A program made the translations under genes and the position numbers. This document shows positions 5,949 through 14,096 of a stretch of 32,053 nt of DNA, in pieces; position 1 is the first letter of the stretch; each line of letters opens with the position of its first letter. The notes under the pieces are model-generated. The model was not told where the DNA came from. It saw only the letters and a program-made list of their open reading frames with translations, and searched no databases. Origin of the DNA: an uncultured Collinsella sp. (GTDB lineage: Bacteria > Actinomycetota > Coriobacteriia > Coriobacteriales > Coriobacteriaceae); contig CABUNJ010000028.1 in the NCBI GenBank assembly GCA_902492935.1, positions 1 through 32,053 of the forward strand, read 5' to 3'.

Positions 5949-6854
5949 CTAATCTGCGAGGGCATCGCAAACGCCGTCGAGTAGGCGTACGGCGAGCGTC
6001 TGCGCGTCGCTGGCCGTGAAGGTGCCGTTGTAGCGCGTCATGCCCGTGAGCTCAATGCGAATGCGAGCCGGCTTCTGCTGCGCGGCGACATTGGCGGTGC
6101 GGATGCGCTGGGCCAGGTTGTGGCACTCGGCGAGGGCAATAGTGGCGCGTGGCGCGGCGTCGGCGGGCAGCTCGTCGCTTGCGATCTCGAGCACCAGGTC
6201 AACGTCGGTTGGGACCTCGGAGTCGCAGAGCATCATGCCGCTGTTGTCGGTCGTTGCCGTGGCGATATTCCACATGCGCGACGCAACGCTGCGTGCGATG
6301 GGGTCCTCGCCGATAACGGCAATCTGGAAACGCTCGAGCACATTGGCGGCGCGAGCAAAACCGATGCGGGACTCGGCTTCGGTGACCGAGGGCTTGCCCT
6401 CCCACACATGGTGCAGGCGGTTGATGTAGGCGTAGGTGTCCTGGAAGGCCATGCCGTCGGCAAACAGGCCGACATTTTCCTGGAACTGCTGCAGGGCGGC
6501 CTCGGTATGCGGACCAAAGTAGCCGTCGTCTTCGCCACAGGCAAAGCCCAAAACGTTGAGAGCGCGCTGCAGGGCCTGCACATCGGCGCCATGGAAATTG
6601 GGCATGCGCAGATAGAGGGTGCGGTCGCCCAGCTTATACGAAGCGTCTACAAGGGCGCTCCAACAGGGGATATCGACGGCATGACCGGCAGCAAGGCCGC
6701 TGTCGAGCCTGAAGGTGCTGACGGCCTGCTCAGTGGTGGCTCCAAAGTACTTATCGGTGACTTCGGCGGTATCAATCGTGTAGCCGAGCTGCAGGAGACG
6801 AGACTGCACGTCCTCGACGGCTGCTCCTTGCATGCCCGTTGTAATAGGTTCCAT
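5949..6854 (-). CDS. Protein with two peptidoglycan-binding domains and an unassigned C-terminal domain
   Basis: 301 residues. Two PG_binding_1-type repeats are visible: residues ~5-65 (GAAVEDVQSRLLQLGY...YFGATTEQAVSTFR) and ~80-145 (ADVQALQRALNVLGF...YFGPHTEAALQQFQ). Residues ~165-301 form an unrecognised alpha/beta-like domain. Its layout, including LAQRIRTAN and RIRIELTGMTRYNG, loosely recalls an amidase_3 fold, but no zinc-ligand DPGHGG motif is present, so a catalytic role is not supported. No signal peptide or membrane segment is seen, which is odd for a wall-binding protein and suggests a cytoplasmic regulatory role or non-classical export. GAAAGGGG seven bases before the ATG supports the start. 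Confidence 0.75.
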   Translation of the reverse strand: MEPITTGMQGAAVEDVQSRLLQLGYTIDTAEVTDKYFGATTEQAVSTFRLDSGLAAGHAVDIPCWSALVDASYKLGDRTLYLRMPNFHGADVQALQRALNVLGFACGEDDGYFGPHTEAALQQFQENVGLFADGMAFQDTYAYINRLHHVWEGKPSVTEAESRIGFARAANVLERFQIAVIGEDPIARSVASRMWNIATATTDNSGMMLCDSEVPTDVDLVLEIASDELPADAAPRATIALAECHNLAQRIRTANVAAQQKPARIRIELTGMTRYNGTFTASDAQTLAVRLLDGVCDALAD

Positions 6855-6992
6855 GAACGAACCCCTTTCGGCGTACCATTCGTACTATTTGAGCGTCTGT
6901 CGGATAGACAACGCAAAGGGATGCATAAACATGCACTCAACAGTGTAGCAAGTTGTGCCTAAATACGCTGCTGACAGGTTTTATAACCCCCG

Positions 6993-8057
6993 TTAGTTAA
7001 GGCGCTCCACAAAGAAATCTGCCATGGAGAGGAACAGCTCGCGTGCGTGCGGATCAAGCTCAACGTTCTCGATGGCCGCTTTGGCCTTAGCGGTCAGGTC
7101 GAGCGCGTAAGTGTGGGCGTAATCGATGGAGCCGGTCTCCTGGAAGATCTCCACGGCGCGTGCAAGTTGCGCGGGGTCCTCGGTGCCCGAGGAAAGGATT
7201 GCCTCGACCTCGTCGTGATAACGCTCGTCTGACAGGGCGTGCACGGCGACGAGGGTGCGCTTGCCCTCGGTGATATCGGTGCGGAAGTCCTTGTTGGCGG
7301 CCTCCTTGATACCGATCAAGTTGAGCAGGTCATCTTGGATCTGGAAGGCAAGGCCCGTGTGCAGGCCAAAGGCGCGCAGCGCCTCAATCTGCTCCTCGCT
7401 GCCGCCGCCGATAATGGCTCCGGCGGCAAGTGGCGTGGCTCCGCTGTAGTACGCGGTCTTGTGCGTCGCCATGTCCAGATAATCGTCGACCGAGATGTCA
7501 AAGCGCCCATCGCGGACCCAGCCCAAGTCGAGAGCCTGGCCCTCGATGGTACGAACGATCATCTCGGTGAGCTCGTGGAGCACACGGAGTTTCACGCCTG
7601 CCTCGAGCGTGGGGTCGTCGAGAACCGTCTTGGTGACCATGGTGAGCGCCAGGTCGCCGCAGTTGATGGCAAGGCCCGTGCCCTCGGTAAGGTGCATGCA
7701 AGGCTTGCCGCGACGCAGCTGGCCGTTGTCGGCGATGTCGTCGTGGATCAGCGCGCCCGACTGGAAATGCTCGATGGCTGCCGCGGCGCTGCGGGCGCTC
7801 TCAAAGCTGCCGCCCACTGCGGTTGCGGCGAGCATACAGATAAGCGGGCGGTGGCGCTTGCCGGCGTTGGCCGTAAAAGCCGAGAGCGGCGCATACAGGT
7901 AGCGCTCGATATCGGCAGAGGTCGCCTGTCCGTCAAAGAACGCGGCCAGATAGTCGTTAATCTGGTCAAGGTGCTGGGCTAAAAAGCTGGTAAACGGACT
8001 GGACACGGGTTCTCGCATTCTTTCTTGGGTTACATCGTTGCGGTGTGCAGATACCAT
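6993..8057 (-). CDS. Polyprenyl diphosphate synthase (trans-isoprenyl type)
   Basis: 354 residues, typical for medium or long chain isoprenyl diphosphate synthases. The first Asp-rich motif is in ALIHDDIADNGQLRRG, the second in LAFQIQDDLLNLIG, and the substrate-binding GKRHRPL is near residue 66. Such enzymes condense isopentenyl diphosphate onto an allylic primer to make quinone side chains, undecaprenyl-type carriers or C15-C20 precursors. Chain length cannot be assigned from the motif alone. The start is uncertain: the ATG at 8057 has no clear ribosome binding site, and an in-frame ATG at 8018 is also possible. It lies alone, 75 bp downstream of the PTS-phosphatase gene on the same strand. 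Confidence 0.9.
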   Translation of the reverse strand: MVSAHRNDVTQERMREPVSSPFTSFLAQHLDQINDYLAAFFDGQATSADIERYLYAPLSAFTANAGKRHRPLICMLAATAVGGSFESARSAAAAIEHFQSGALIHDDIADNGQLRRGKPCMHLTEGTGLAINCGDLALTMVTKTVLDDPTLEAGVKLRVLHELTEMIVRTIEGQALDLGWVRDGRFDISVDDYLDMATHKTAYYSGATPLAAGAIIGGGSEEQIEALRAFGLHTGLAFQIQDDLLNLIGIKEAANKDFRTDITEGKRTLVAVHALSDERYHDEVEAILSSGTEDPAQLARAVEIFQETGSIDYAHTYALDLTAKAKAAIENVELDPHARELFLSMADFFVERLN

Positions 8058-8131
8058 ATTGCCACATTGGAGTTGCCGGCGCGTCTGTTTTGGCGATTTG
8101 GGGAAACGGGACGCGTGCGCGTGCCGGCTGC

Positions 8132-10582
8132 TTATATAAGCCTAAAGTGCTCGAGCGCCTTGACGACGCCATCTTTGTCGACCGAGTCGGTGATGTAGTC
8201 GGCGCGCTTTTTGAGATAGTCCGGTGCGTTGCCCATCGCAATGCCGACATCGACGGCGTTCATCAGCGAGACGTCATTGCTGGCGTCGCCAATGCCGTAT
8301 ACGGTTCCGTGGTGGGGGTCGAGGGCGTCGAGTACAGACTGGATGCCCCCGCGCTTCGTGCATTCGCGGGGCGAGATTTCGGTTACCTCGAGTTCGAGCT
8401 CGTTAAAGCACAGCAGCGGCTCAAGTGCCTTATCTTGAGCGATGTGGTTGGCGAGCGATGTAGACATCAAGATCTTGTAGGCGCTGTAATGTTGCAGCTG
8501 CGTGACTGCGTCGCCCAGGGTGCGCGCGTATCCGGGGGCATCGGGGGCATCGGCACTCATGCGCACGACGCCGTTGAGGCCCTCAAAGCGGATGACCTCG
8601 CCCGACTGCTCAAGATAGGGGGCAAGGCGCTGCAGCATACTGGGCGTCATCGACAGATCGCGAATTGCGTTTCCGTTGATCTCGGCGTAACCGCCCGCAA
8701 GACAGACGATGCCGGTCCAGGGCAGCTCAAGAAGTTTGGGGTGGATGCAGCTGAGGGTGCGTCCTGTGCAGATGAAGGCCATGTTGCCGTTTGCAACGAA
8801 ATCGCGGATGGCCTGCGAGACCGCCTCGTTGGGATAGGGGGACAGGTCACGCTCGCTCTCGGGAAGCTCTTGTGCCACTCGAGGGTCTTGCCAGGCGAGC
8901 GTTCCGTCTATATCGAAGAAGCAGATATCGCCGTGCTTATGGGCTGCGCTGGCGACAGGGGAGGCCGAGGTGGTGGGCACAAATCCCGGCTCGAGGCCCA
9001 TGATCTGGTCAAAATGCTCTTTAACGCGGGGAACGGAGATGCCGATGATCACCTGGGCGGTCTTGCCCGTAATGATGAGGCCCTTGGCGCCCGCCGCGAC
9101 AAACGCCGCGTTATCTGCAACGATGGAAGGGTCTGCGACCTCGACGCGCAGGCGCGTGGCGCAGTTGGTTGCGCCCACAATATTGCCAACGCCACCTAAA
9201 AGCTGAATTGCCCGCTCAGCGAGGACGTGATCTTGATCGGATCGACTATTGACCTCGTCATTGGGAGATTGCTCTTTGGCAAAGCCGCTTCCCGTTAAAT
9301 GATCGATTGCCGCGCGATTGGCGACATGATCCTCGCGGCCCGGTGTCTTAAGGTCATAGATCAAGATGAGTGCTCGAAAACTAACAAAAAAGATGAGGCT
9401 AAAGGCAAGGCCGATACCGAGTGCCAAAAGATAGGCACCGTCATGCGTGCGCATGAGCGGAATAAAGTTGAAGGCTGCCATCTCCATGAGGCCGCCCGAG
9501 AAGATGCCGACGATGCCAAAGAGATTCATGGTTGTGGCAAGGCAAGACGATAAGACGGCGTAGAGAAAAAAGAGCCCGGGGTGGGTGAACATAAAGAGAA
9601 ACTCGAGTGGCTCGGTAACGCCGCAAACCACCGAGGCGATGATGGCGGGAACAAGGATGACCCTGAGGCCGGCGCGGCGCTCTGGTTTTGCGGTGGAGTA
9701 GAACGCGGCTGCGATGGCGGGAAGGCCAAAGAGCTTGACCCAGCCGGTGGCGGTAAAACCGGCCCACGGCGCAAGTTCATTAAGGGGGCGCGTGCTATGG
9801 GAGAGGATGGGGAGCAAGCTGCTCCACGTGGCGTAGATGCCGTCGTTAATGACCAGGTTGTCGTAGTAGATCGGCATGTAGAGCAGGTGGTGCAGCCCCA
9901 TGGGCTCGAGCGCTCGCTCCAAAAGCACAAAGATGCCCACGCCAAAGGGGCCGACGCTCGTAAGTGCATGGCGCAGCGTTTCGGTCACAGCGTATACGAA
10001 GGGCACGATGGCGGCCGAGATGGCGGCAAGGGCGAACACGGCAAAAAAGCTGATGAGGTAGACCAGCGAGGAGCCCGAGAAGGTACCGAGCCAATCGGGA
10101 ACCTTGGCATCGTAGAAGCGGTCATGGATGGCGACGACGGTTGCCGACACCGCCAGCGGGCCGATAATGCCGGTGTCGAGCGTCTTGATGCCGTCGATGA
10201 TGGTGATGCCGCTAGCGGAGGTCAAAGACGACGGGTACTTAAGTCCAAGATTGTCTCCGCTCAGCTTAATGATTTCGCTCAAAAAGAAGCAATAGGCAAA
10301 ATAGGCGACGAGAGCCTCGAGGCAGCAACGAGCCGGTTGTTTTTGGGCAAGGCCGATGGGCAGCGCTACGGCAAAAAGGAGCGGGAGGCGTTTAAAGACC
10401 GTCCACGAGCCGCGCTGGATGATGGTCCAAAAAGCGTACCAAGGGGTTCCGTATACGGCGAGATCGCCGACGATGTCCGCAGTCGTTGCGAGAGCGGAGA
10501 CGCCGACCATGAGGCCTGATATAGAAAACAGCATGGCGGGCGCGAACATTGCCCCGCCAAAGCGTTGGATTTTTTGCAGCAT
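8132..10582 (-). CDS. Alpha-glucoside-type PTS EIICB fused to a HAD-IIB (Cof-type) phosphatase
   Basis: 816 residues in three parts. Residues 1-~420 are a glucose-superfamily EIIC; the opening MLQKIQRFGGAMFAPAMLF and the segments PLLFAVALPIGLA and GVTEPLEFLFMF match alpha-glucoside EIICB proteins such as AglA and MalB. Residues ~445-530 are EIIB with phospho-cysteine Cys474 in NCATRLRV. Residues ~552-816 are a HAD-IIB phosphatase with nucleophile Asp557 in FFDIDGTLAW, the middle ICTGR motif, and GIGDASNDVSLM near the end. A phosphotransferase that imports an alpha-glucoside as its 6-phosphate would thus carry an enzyme able to remove a phosphate. No 6-phospho-glucosidase gene is seen. GGAAGG six bases upstream fixes the start. 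It is divergent from a TreR-like regulator. No EIIA is present in the polypeptide, so it needs one in trans. Confidence 0.9.
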   Translation of the reverse strand: MLQKIQRFGGAMFAPAMLFSISGLMVGVSALATTADIVGDLAVYGTPWYAFWTIIQRGSWTVFKRLPLLFAVALPIGLAQKQPARCCLEALVAYFAYCFFLSEIIKLSGDNLGLKYPSSLTSASGITIIDGIKTLDTGIIGPLAVSATVVAIHDRFYDAKVPDWLGTFSGSSLVYLISFFAVFALAAISAAIVPFVYAVTETLRHALTSVGPFGVGIFVLLERALEPMGLHHLLYMPIYYDNLVINDGIYATWSSLLPILSHSTRPLNELAPWAGFTATGWVKLFGLPAIAAAFYSTAKPERRAGLRVILVPAIIASVVCGVTEPLEFLFMFTHPGLFFLYAVLSSCLATTMNLFGIVGIFSGGLMEMAAFNFIPLMRTHDGAYLLALGIGLAFSLIFFVSFRALILIYDLKTPGREDHVANRAAIDHLTGSGFAKEQSPNDEVNSRSDQDHVLAERAIQLLGGVGNIVGATNCATRLRVEVADPSIVADNAAFVAAGAKGLIITGKTAQVIIGISVPRVKEHFDQIMGLEPGFVPTTSASPVASAAHKHGDICFFDIDGTLAWQDPRVAQELPESERDLSPYPNEAVSQAIRDFVANGNMAFICTGRTLSCIHPKLLELPWTGIVCLAGGYAEINGNAIRDLSMTPSMLQRLAPYLEQSGEVIRFEGLNGVVRMSADAPDAPGYARTLGDAVTQLQHYSAYKILMSTSLANHIAQDKALEPLLCFNELELEVTEISPRECTKRGGIQSVLDALDPHHGTVYGIGDASNDVSLMNAVDVGIAMGNAPDYLKKRADYITDSVDKDGVVKALEHFRLI

Positions 10583-10623
10583 GTTCTGCCTTCCGAATAT
10601 CGAGGCGCGTTGCGCGTGGGGAA

Positions 10624-10635
10624 ACGTTTAAACAA
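10624..10635. promoter_or_regulatory. Candidate operator, TTGTTTAAACAA family
   Basis: The minus strand reads TTGTTTAAACGT around a perfect GTTTAAAC palindrome (10626-10633), about 45 bp before the PTS-phosphatase start. It matches the shared motif found in front of other alpha-glucan genes in this window. Confidence 0.5.
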
Positions 10636-10745
10636 TGGATTCATTGTAGAGGACCGGACGATTGTCGTACCGGCAGTTTTGAGCGAAACCGATTTGGGCA
10701 TGACAGAAACCGTCAACGGTTAAATCCTGTCGCTTTACCGATATT

Positions 10746-10757
10746 CGGTTTAAACAA
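10746..10757. promoter_or_regulatory. Candidate operator before the TreR-like regulator
   Basis: CGGTTTAAACAA contains the same GTTTAAAC palindrome (10748-10755), about 55 bp before the regulator start. Two sites between the divergent genes fit autoregulation plus control of the PTS gene. Confidence 0.5.
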
Positions 10758-10811
10758 CTTTAAGAAATGCTATCGTGCCTAGCCGGAAATGAACAATGTA
10801 GAGGTGAAACA

Positions 10812-11531
10812 ATGCCAAAAGCGATATACGAAGGAATCTACCGAGAAATACGCTCGCGCATCATTAATGGGACCTATGCGTTTCAGGAGATGCTGCCAAC
10901 CGAAGCCGAGCTGACCGCGGAATTTGGCTGCACGCGCAATACCGTCCGCCGCGCTTTGAGCATGCTGGCCGACGGGATGTTTGTGCAGCCCATACACGGC
11001 AAGGGCGTGCGCGTTATTTGGCTTAAGGGCGAAACCGACATGTTGGGCGCACTCGAAGAGGTTGAGTCGTTTGGCGAGTTTGCAAAACGCAACAATGCCG
11101 TTGCATCGACGGACGTTAAGTCCTTTGAACATTTGATTTGCACCGAGCAGCTCTCTCGTCGCCTGGGCTTTAGGGTGGGCGAGGAGCTTATTCGCGTAGT
11201 GCGTGTCCGAAGCCTCAACGGCAACGCGCGCCAAGTGGACCATGGCTATTTTTTGGCGTCAATCGCCAAGGGCCTGACCCCCGAGATCGCGGCAGATTCT
11301 ATTTACGGCTATCTGGAGCACAAGCGCGGTGTCAAAGTGATGGCGAGCCGTCGTACGGTGAGTGTCGAGCTCGCCAACGATGAAGACTGCAGCTATCTTG
11401 ACCTCGGCAAATACAACTGCGTTGCCGTCATGGAGAGTCAGTCGTACACCTCGGATGGCATCTTGTTTGAGGTGACGCACACTCGCACACACCCCGAGAT
11501 CTTCCATTACCGCGTCAATTCCAAGCGATAG
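10812..11531 (+). CDS. GntR-family (UTRA) regulator, TreR-like
   Basis: 239 residues. The N-terminal ~70 residues are a GntR winged helix, including LPTEAELTAEFGCTRNTVRRAL and the wing VQPIHGKGVRVIW, the latter characteristic of trehalose-operon repressors of the TreR type. Residues ~75-239 form the UTRA effector domain, which binds sugar phosphates or related ligands. GAGGTG at 10801-10806 places the start at 10812. It is divergent from the EIICB-HAD gene and upstream of the maltodextrin ABC operon, so it probably represses one or both. The ligand might be trehalose- or maltose-phosphate; this is inference. Confidence 0.88.
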   Translation: MPKAIYEGIYREIRSRIINGTYAFQEMLPTEAELTAEFGCTRNTVRRALSMLADGMFVQPIHGKGVRVIWLKGETDMLGALEEVESFGEFAKRNNAVASTDVKSFEHLICTEQLSRRLGFRVGEELIRVVRVRSLNGNARQVDHGYFLASIAKGLTPEIAADSIYGYLEHKRGVKVMASRRTVSVELANDEDCSYLDLGKYNCVAVMESQSYTSDGILFEVTHTRTHPEIFHYRVNSKR

Positions 11532-11570
11532 CCGGCTAGCTCGCAGCCTGACGAGACTCATGCCCTCAAA

Positions 11571-11623
11571 GAGAAAACGCCCGGTCAAACCGACGATGCA
11601 TCGGCTTGACCGGGCGTTTTCTC
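11571..11623 (+). terminator. Long hairpin terminator after the TreR-like gene
   Basis: GAGAAAACGCCCGGTCAA (11571-11588) is perfectly complementary to 11606-11623, with additional CCGA/TCGG pairing in the centre. The 3' arm itself supplies the T tract (GTTTTCTC). Symmetry means it can stop transcription from either direction. Confidence 0.8.
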
Positions 11624-11642
11624 TGCATTCGATAACAAATAA

Positions 11643-11654
11643 TTGTTTATACAA
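11643..11654. promoter_or_regulatory. Candidate operator TTGTTTATACAA
   Basis: A near-palindrome of GntR/UTRA (HutC-type GTnTATnAC) style about 185 bp before the binding-protein gene. It differs by one base from TTGTATATACAA, the form I recall for Bacillus TreR operators. Confidence 0.45.
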
Positions 11655-11711
11655 AACTTGTCAAGTATCAAGTTGAAATTACCGTTCACCGAAGTTTTTC
11701 TACCGCTCTAG

Positions 11712-11729
11712 TAATACTTGTTCAAACAA
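11712..11729 (+). promoter_or_regulatory. Candidate -10 box abutting an operator, ABC operon
   Basis: TAATAC at 11712-11717 is directly followed by TTGTTCAAACAA (11718-11729), one base off the shared palindrome. A bound repressor would cover the start of transcription. No good -35 hexamer is seen at standard spacing. Two small hairpins (GGGG/CCCC near 11764 and GGCGGC/GCCGCC near 11794) lie in the remaining leader. Confidence 0.45.
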
Positions 11730-11837
11730 CTAGCCAAATAGCGTATCGTACAAATCAGCAAAAGGGGCAAAGTCCCCGAGCCAATCTCCGAAGGCGGCGG
11801 CAAAGGGTGCCGCCACGGTGTGAAAGGGTGGATTGTA

Positions 11838-13154
11838 ATGAAGAACGAAATGAGCAGAAGGCAGTTCCTGGGCTTTGCTGGTTCCGCGGCTGCGGTTCTT
11901 GGTCTGGGTCTCGTGGGCTGCGGTGGTTCTGCCGGCTCCGGCTCCTCTGCTTCTGGTGACGCTGCCGAGGTCTACTTCCTCCAATTCAAGCCTGAGGTCG
12001 ACAAGGAGTGGAAGGAGATCGCCAAGGCCTATAAGAAGGAGAAGGGCGTCGAGGTCAAGATCGTGACCGCTGCTTCCAACACCTACGAGGAGAAGCTCAA
12101 GTCCGAGATGTCCAAGAGCTCCGCTCCGACCCTGTTCCAGGTCAACGGCCCCACCGGTCTTAAGAACTGGAAGGATTACTGCGCCGACCTGTCCGATACC
12201 AAGCTCCGCGGTGAGCTCATCGACGATTCCCTGGCTCTGCAGTCCGACGGCAAGGATCTGGGTATCGACTGGGTCCAGGAGAGCTACGGCATCATCTACA
12301 ACAAGCAGCTGCTCGAGAAGGCTGGCTACAAGGCCGAGGACATCAACTCCTTCGACAAGCTGAAGGCTTGTGCCGACGACATCCAGGCCCGCAAGGACGA
12401 GCTTGGCGTTGAGGGTGCCTTCACTTCTGCTGGCATGGATGACTCCTCCAGCTGGCGCTACACCACCCACCTCGCCAACCTCCCGCTCTACTACGAGTTC
12501 GAGAAGGAGCACAACCAGGAGGACGACGAGATCAAGGGCGAGTATCTCGACAACTTCAAGCAGATCTTCGACCTGTACATCACCGACTCCACCTGCGATC
12601 CTTCGCAGCTTGCCTCCAAGACCGGTGACGACGCCACCAACGAGTTCGCAACCGGCAAGGCCGTCTTCTATCAGAACGGCTCTTGGGCATACGCTGACCT
12701 CACCAAGGCCGGTATGACCGACGACCAGCTCGGCATGCTGCCGATCTACATCGGCGTTGACGGCGAGGAGAACCAGGGCCTGTGCTCCGGCGGCGAGAAC
12801 TACTGGTGCGTGAGCTCCCAGGCTTCCGAGGATGCTCAGAAGGCCACCGAGGACTTCATGTACTGGTGCGTCACCGCTGACACCCCGACCAGCATCATCG
12901 CCGACAAGATGGGCCTGACCGCTCCGTTCAAGAGCGCCAAGGAGACCACCAACGTCTTCTCGCAGCAGGCCGTTGCCATGGCCAAGGACGGCAAGAAGAC
13001 CGTCGCTTGGGACTTCGTCTACATCCCCTCTGAGGAGTGGAAGAAGAACCTCAAGCAGGCTCTGATTGCCTATGCTGCCGACAACAGCAAGTGGGACGGC
13101 GTCAAGAACGCCTTCGTCGATGGCTGGAAGACCGAGAAGGCTGCTTCCGAGTAA
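11838..13154 (+). CDS. Maltodextrin-type ABC transporter substrate-binding lipoprotein
   Basis: 438 residues. The N-terminus MSRRQFLGFAGSAAAVLGLG followed by LVGC has both a twin-arginine signature (SRRQFLG) and a lipobox with Cys at about residue 30. The protein is probably exported by Tat and lipid-anchored. A Gly/Ser-rich spacer follows, then a family 1 extracellular solute-binding fold (SYGIIYNKQLLEKAGY, FATGKAVFYQNGSW). The substrate is inferred as maltose or maltodextrin from the neighbours (MalF/G-type permeases, MalQ, phosphorylase). GAAAGGGTGG at 11822-11831 supports the ATG at 11838 over an upstream in-frame GTG. Strong C-ending codon bias indicates high expression. Confidence 0.9.
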   Translation: MKNEMSRRQFLGFAGSAAAVLGLGLVGCGGSAGSGSSASGDAAEVYFLQFKPEVDKEWKEIAKAYKKEKGVEVKIVTAASNTYEEKLKSEMSKSSAPTLFQVNGPTGLKNWKDYCADLSDTKLRGELIDDSLALQSDGKDLGIDWVQESYGIIYNKQLLEKAGYKAEDINSFDKLKACADDIQARKDELGVEGAFTSAGMDDSSSWRYTTHLANLPLYYEFEKEHNQEDDEIKGEYLDNFKQIFDLYITDSTCDPSQLASKTGDDATNEFATGKAVFYQNGSWAYADLTKAGMTDDQLGMLPIYIGVDGEENQGLCSGGENYWCVSSQASEDAQKATEDFMYWCVTADTPTSIIADKMGLTAPFKSAKETTNVFSQQAVAMAKDGKKTVAWDFVYIPSEEWKKNLKQALIAYAADNSKWDGVKNAFVDGWKTEKAASE

Positions 13155-13185
13155 GTAGTTGCTGCCCAAGCTATCTGATTAGCGA

Positions 13186-13221
13186 CAGGGGGCGGGCAGA
13201 CGTTGGTTTGCCCGCCCCCTG
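13186..13221 (+). promoter_or_regulatory. Intercistronic hairpin between binding protein and permease genes
   Basis: CAGGGGGCGGGCA (13186-13198) pairs perfectly with 13209-13221 around a 10-nt loop; no T tract follows. Such hairpins between a binding-protein gene and its permeases commonly stabilise the upstream mRNA and lower permease output. That role is inferred here. Confidence 0.7.
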
Positions 13222-13241
13222 CATATTGAAAGGACCCTTTT

Positions 13242-14096
13242 ATGGGCAAAGCACTCAAGCGCTGGTGGCCGCTCTTTATGCTGCCCACGTGCCTGGCGTT
13301 TATGATCGGGTTCGTGATCCCCTTTATCCAGGGCTTCTATCTCTCGTTCTGCCAGTTTATTACCATCAACAATGCGCACTTTGTCGGTATCGAGAACTAC
13401 GTGCGCGCACTGTCCGATCCACAGTTCTCCACGTCGTTCTTCTTTACCGTGGCGTTTGCCTTCCTGTCGACGGTGCTCATCAACGTGATCGCCCTGGCCA
13501 TTGCGCAGGCGCTCACCCGCAAAGCGCTCAAGGGCACCAACATCTTCCGTACGATCTTCTTTATGCCTAACCTGATCGGCGGCATCGTGCTGGGCTACAT
13601 CTGGCAGATTCTGATCAACTGCCTGCTCTCCAATGTGGGCGCCCAGCTCATCGCCCTTAACTCTGCTGCTGGCTTCTGGGGCCTTATCATCCTGACCCTG
13701 TGGCAGCAGGTCGGCTACATGATGATCATCTACATCGCTGGTCTGCAGTCCATTCCGTCCGACTACATCGAGGCCGCCAAGGTCGACGGTGCCACGGCAT
13801 GGCAGACGTTTTGGAAGGTTAAGATCCCTAACCTGATGCCGACCATCACCATCTGCCTGTTCCTGTCCATCACCAACGGCTTTAAGCTGTTCGACCAGAA
13901 CCTCGCCCTTACCGGCGGCGCCCCCGCGCACTCCACCGAGATGCTCGCCCTGAACATCTACAACACGTTCTATTCGCGTGCCGGTATCGCATGGCAGGGC
14001 ATTGGTCAGGCCAAGGCGGTTATCTTCTGCATCCTGGTCGTGGCCATCTCCATGATCCAGCTTAAGGCCACGAGGTCCAAGGAGGTGCAGCAGTAA
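13242..14096 (+). CDS. ABC sugar transporter permease, MalF type
   Basis: 284 residues with six predicted membrane segments, beginning with a hydrophobic helix at residues ~8-30. The EAA loop that docks the ATPase is EAAKVDGATAWQTFWKVKIP (residues ~178-197). It lacks the extra N-terminal helices and large periplasmic loop of enterobacterial MalF, as usual for Gram-positive CUT1 permeases. GAAAGGACCC precedes the ATG. The stop overlaps the next gene by one base (TAATG), so the two permeases are translationally coupled. Confidence 0.92.
   Translation: MGKALKRWWPLFMLPTCLAFMIGFVIPFIQGFYLSFCQFITINNAHFVGIENYVRALSDPQFSTSFFFTVAFAFLSTVLINVIALAIAQALTRKALKGTNIFRTIFFMPNLIGGIVLGYIWQILINCLLSNVGAQLIALNSAAGFWGLIILTLWQQVGYMMIIYIAGLQSIPSDYIEAAKVDGATAWQTFWKVKIPNLMPTITICLFLSITNGFKLFDQNLALTGGAPAHSTEMLALNIYNTFYSRAGIAWQGIGQAKAVIFCILVVAISMIQLKATRSKEVQQ

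Noticed and set aside
11730..13169. 479-codon minus-strand frame opposite the binding-protein gene
   Set aside because: Shadow of a codon-biased gene; the plus-strand frame has a lipobox signal and solute-binding motifs.
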